From an uncultured Paracoccaceae bacterium (GTDB lineage Bacteria; Pseudomonadota; Alphaproteobacteria; Rhodobacterales; Rhodobacteraceae): a stretch of 6,333 nucleotides of DNA. The stretch lies in assembly GCA_937916485.1 (NCBI GenBank), contig CALFSV010000086.1:1-6333 (forward strand). Direction: 5' to 3'. Both the position numbers and the translations under genes were made by a program. This document shows positions 5,607 through 6,333 of this stretch, piece by piece; positions within the stretch are counted from its first letter, which is position 1, and every line of letters begins with the position of its first letter. The notes below the pieces were generated by a model that ran no database searches, had not been told where the DNA came from, and worked only from the letters and a program-made list of their open reading frames with translations.

Positions 5607-6305
5607 ATGACAACATGTTCTCCCTTCAAATACTTCAAGACTTCACCTGAAATCATCCGATTGGCAGTGATGTATTACATACGTTACCCGCTGAGTTTCC
5701 GTCAGGTGGAAGATATCTTACATGAACGTGGCATCGATATCTGTCACGAAACAGTTCGGTTTTGGGTTGAACGTTTTGGGTCAAAGTTTGCGGAAGAAAT
5801 CCGTAAGAATAGGGCAGTGCACCGCTCGAACTGGCAATGGCACCTGGATGAAGTCTTTGTGAAAATAAATAGAGAACGCTTTTACCTATGGCGCGCTTTT
5901 GATCACGAAGGCGAAGTTCTTGAATGCTTTGTTACAAAGCGACGCAACAAGGCTGCAGCGAAGAAGTTCCTGATAAAAACAATGCGAAAGCACGGATCAC
6001 CCAAGATCATCACAACAGACAAGTTGCCATCCTATGGCGCGGCACTTCGTGAGATTGGAGTTGTAGATCGTCAATTATGTGGCGGCCGGTCCAACAACAG
6101 ATGCGAAAATTCGCACCTGCCATTTCGACGACGAGAACGAGCGATGCAGAAGTTTAAAAGTTGTGCAATGCTCCAGAAATTTACCAGTTATCATGCCCAG
6201 ATATACAACCACTTCAATCATGAAAGACATCTAGAAAGCAGACAGACTTATAAGCAAAAACGCAGTGCCGCTCTCATAGAGTGGTTTCAAATCTGCGCTT
6301 CATAG
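5607..6305 (+). CDS. IS6-family DDE transposase
   Basis: A complete 232-residue transposase, normal length for the IS6 family. It catalyses cut and joining of the element's ends, in this family typically by replicative co-integrate formation. The N-terminal part holds a helix-turn-helix (about residues 30-58). The RNase-H-like catalytic core has D81 in WHLDE, D138 in ITTDK and E167 in NNRCENSH, followed by PFRRRERAM, the signature of the alphaproteobacterial branch. No frameshift or premature stop is seen, so it may be active. The ATG at 5607 is chosen because it directly follows the promoter boxes and gives the expected N-terminus; it has no Shine-Dalgarno. It is transcribed away from the metabolic operon. 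Its last eight residues differ from those of element 1, so the two are diverged relatives rather than fresh duplicates. Confidence 0.95.
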   Translation: MTTCSPFKYFKTSPEIIRLAVMYYIRYPLSFRQVEDILHERGIDICHETVRFWVERFGSKFAEEIRKNRAVHRSNWQWHLDEVFVKINRERFYLWRAFDHEGEVLECFVTKRRNKAAAKKFLIKTMRKHGSPKIITTDKLPSYGAALREIGVVDRQLCGGRSNNRCENSHLPFRRRERAMQKFKSCAMLQKFTSYHAQIYNHFNHERHLESRQTYKQKRSAALIEWFQICAS

Positions 6306-6333
6306 ATTTGTGTGATCGTGGTACTTTGAAACG

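Larger units (their letters stand above)
5555..6333 (+). mobile_element. IS6-family insertion sequence (element 2, right end outside window)
   Basis: The element begins with a terminal repeat at 5555-5575, then a short promoter region and one transposase gene (5607-6305). The window ends 28 bases after the transposase stop. In element 1 the stop is followed by about 30 bases and then a 21-base terminal repeat ending 51 bases after the stop. By analogy the right end of element 2 should lie about 20-25 bases past the window, giving a total near 800 bp, normal for IS6. It points the same way as element 1, so the two copies flank the operon as direct repeats. The 8 bases before it (5547-5554, TGATGAGT) are the candidate target duplication to look for beyond the right end. 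Confidence 0.88.

Noticed and set aside
1..6333. CRISPR arrays, tRNA or rRNA genes, prophage or defence genes
   Set aside because: No regularly spaced repeats, no cloverleaf-like sequence and no such protein motifs were seen on either strand.

Overview
The window is about 6.3 kb from what looks like an alphaproteobacterium. Base composition is close to balanced. The gene types (a PuuA/GlnT-class glutamine synthetase, an aldehyde dehydrogenase, an iron alcohol dehydrogenase, a MocD-like membrane desaturase and IS6-family transposases with the alphaproteobacterial C-terminus) are what I would expect in an IS-rich marine Rhodobacterales genome. I cannot prove the genus from the sequence.

Layout, left to right. 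Bases 1-79 are the 3' end of an IS6-family element: the last codons of its transposase, then its terminal inverted repeat. It cuts into a leftward gene for a DadA/DAO-type FAD oxidoreductase, of which only the first ~106 codons remain (49-399). To the right is a tight leftward operon, written here in transcription order. It runs from a broken desaturase-like gene (5137 to about 4550), through a short out-of-frame tail of an unidentified gene (4455-4544), to an intact glutamine synthetase-family gene (4394-3033), an intact aldehyde dehydrogenase (3028-1655), an intact iron-containing alcohol dehydrogenase (1650-505) and finally the truncated FAD oxidoreductase. The three intact genes are separated by only 4 bases each. 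Bases 5138-5554 hold no supported gene. From 5555 to the end is a second IS6-family element in the same orientation as the first, with an intact 232-residue DDE transposase; its right terminal repeat should lie just past the window edge.

How the genes could work together (inference). A ligase of the glutamine synthetase family can attach glutamate to an amine. An iron alcohol dehydrogenase can then oxidise a hydroxyl on the protected amine to an aldehyde, and the aldehyde dehydrogenase can take it to the acid. This matches gamma-glutamylation routes known for amines and amino alcohols (Puu putrescine pathway, Ipu isopropylamine/alaninol pathway, GlnA4-type ethanolamine route). The MocD-like oxygenase and the FAD amine/amino-acid oxidoreductase would sit at the entry and exit of such a route, and both are broken here. 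The picture is an amine or amino-alcohol catabolic operon with an intact core and damaged ends, bounded by two related but non-identical IS6-family copies in direct orientation.
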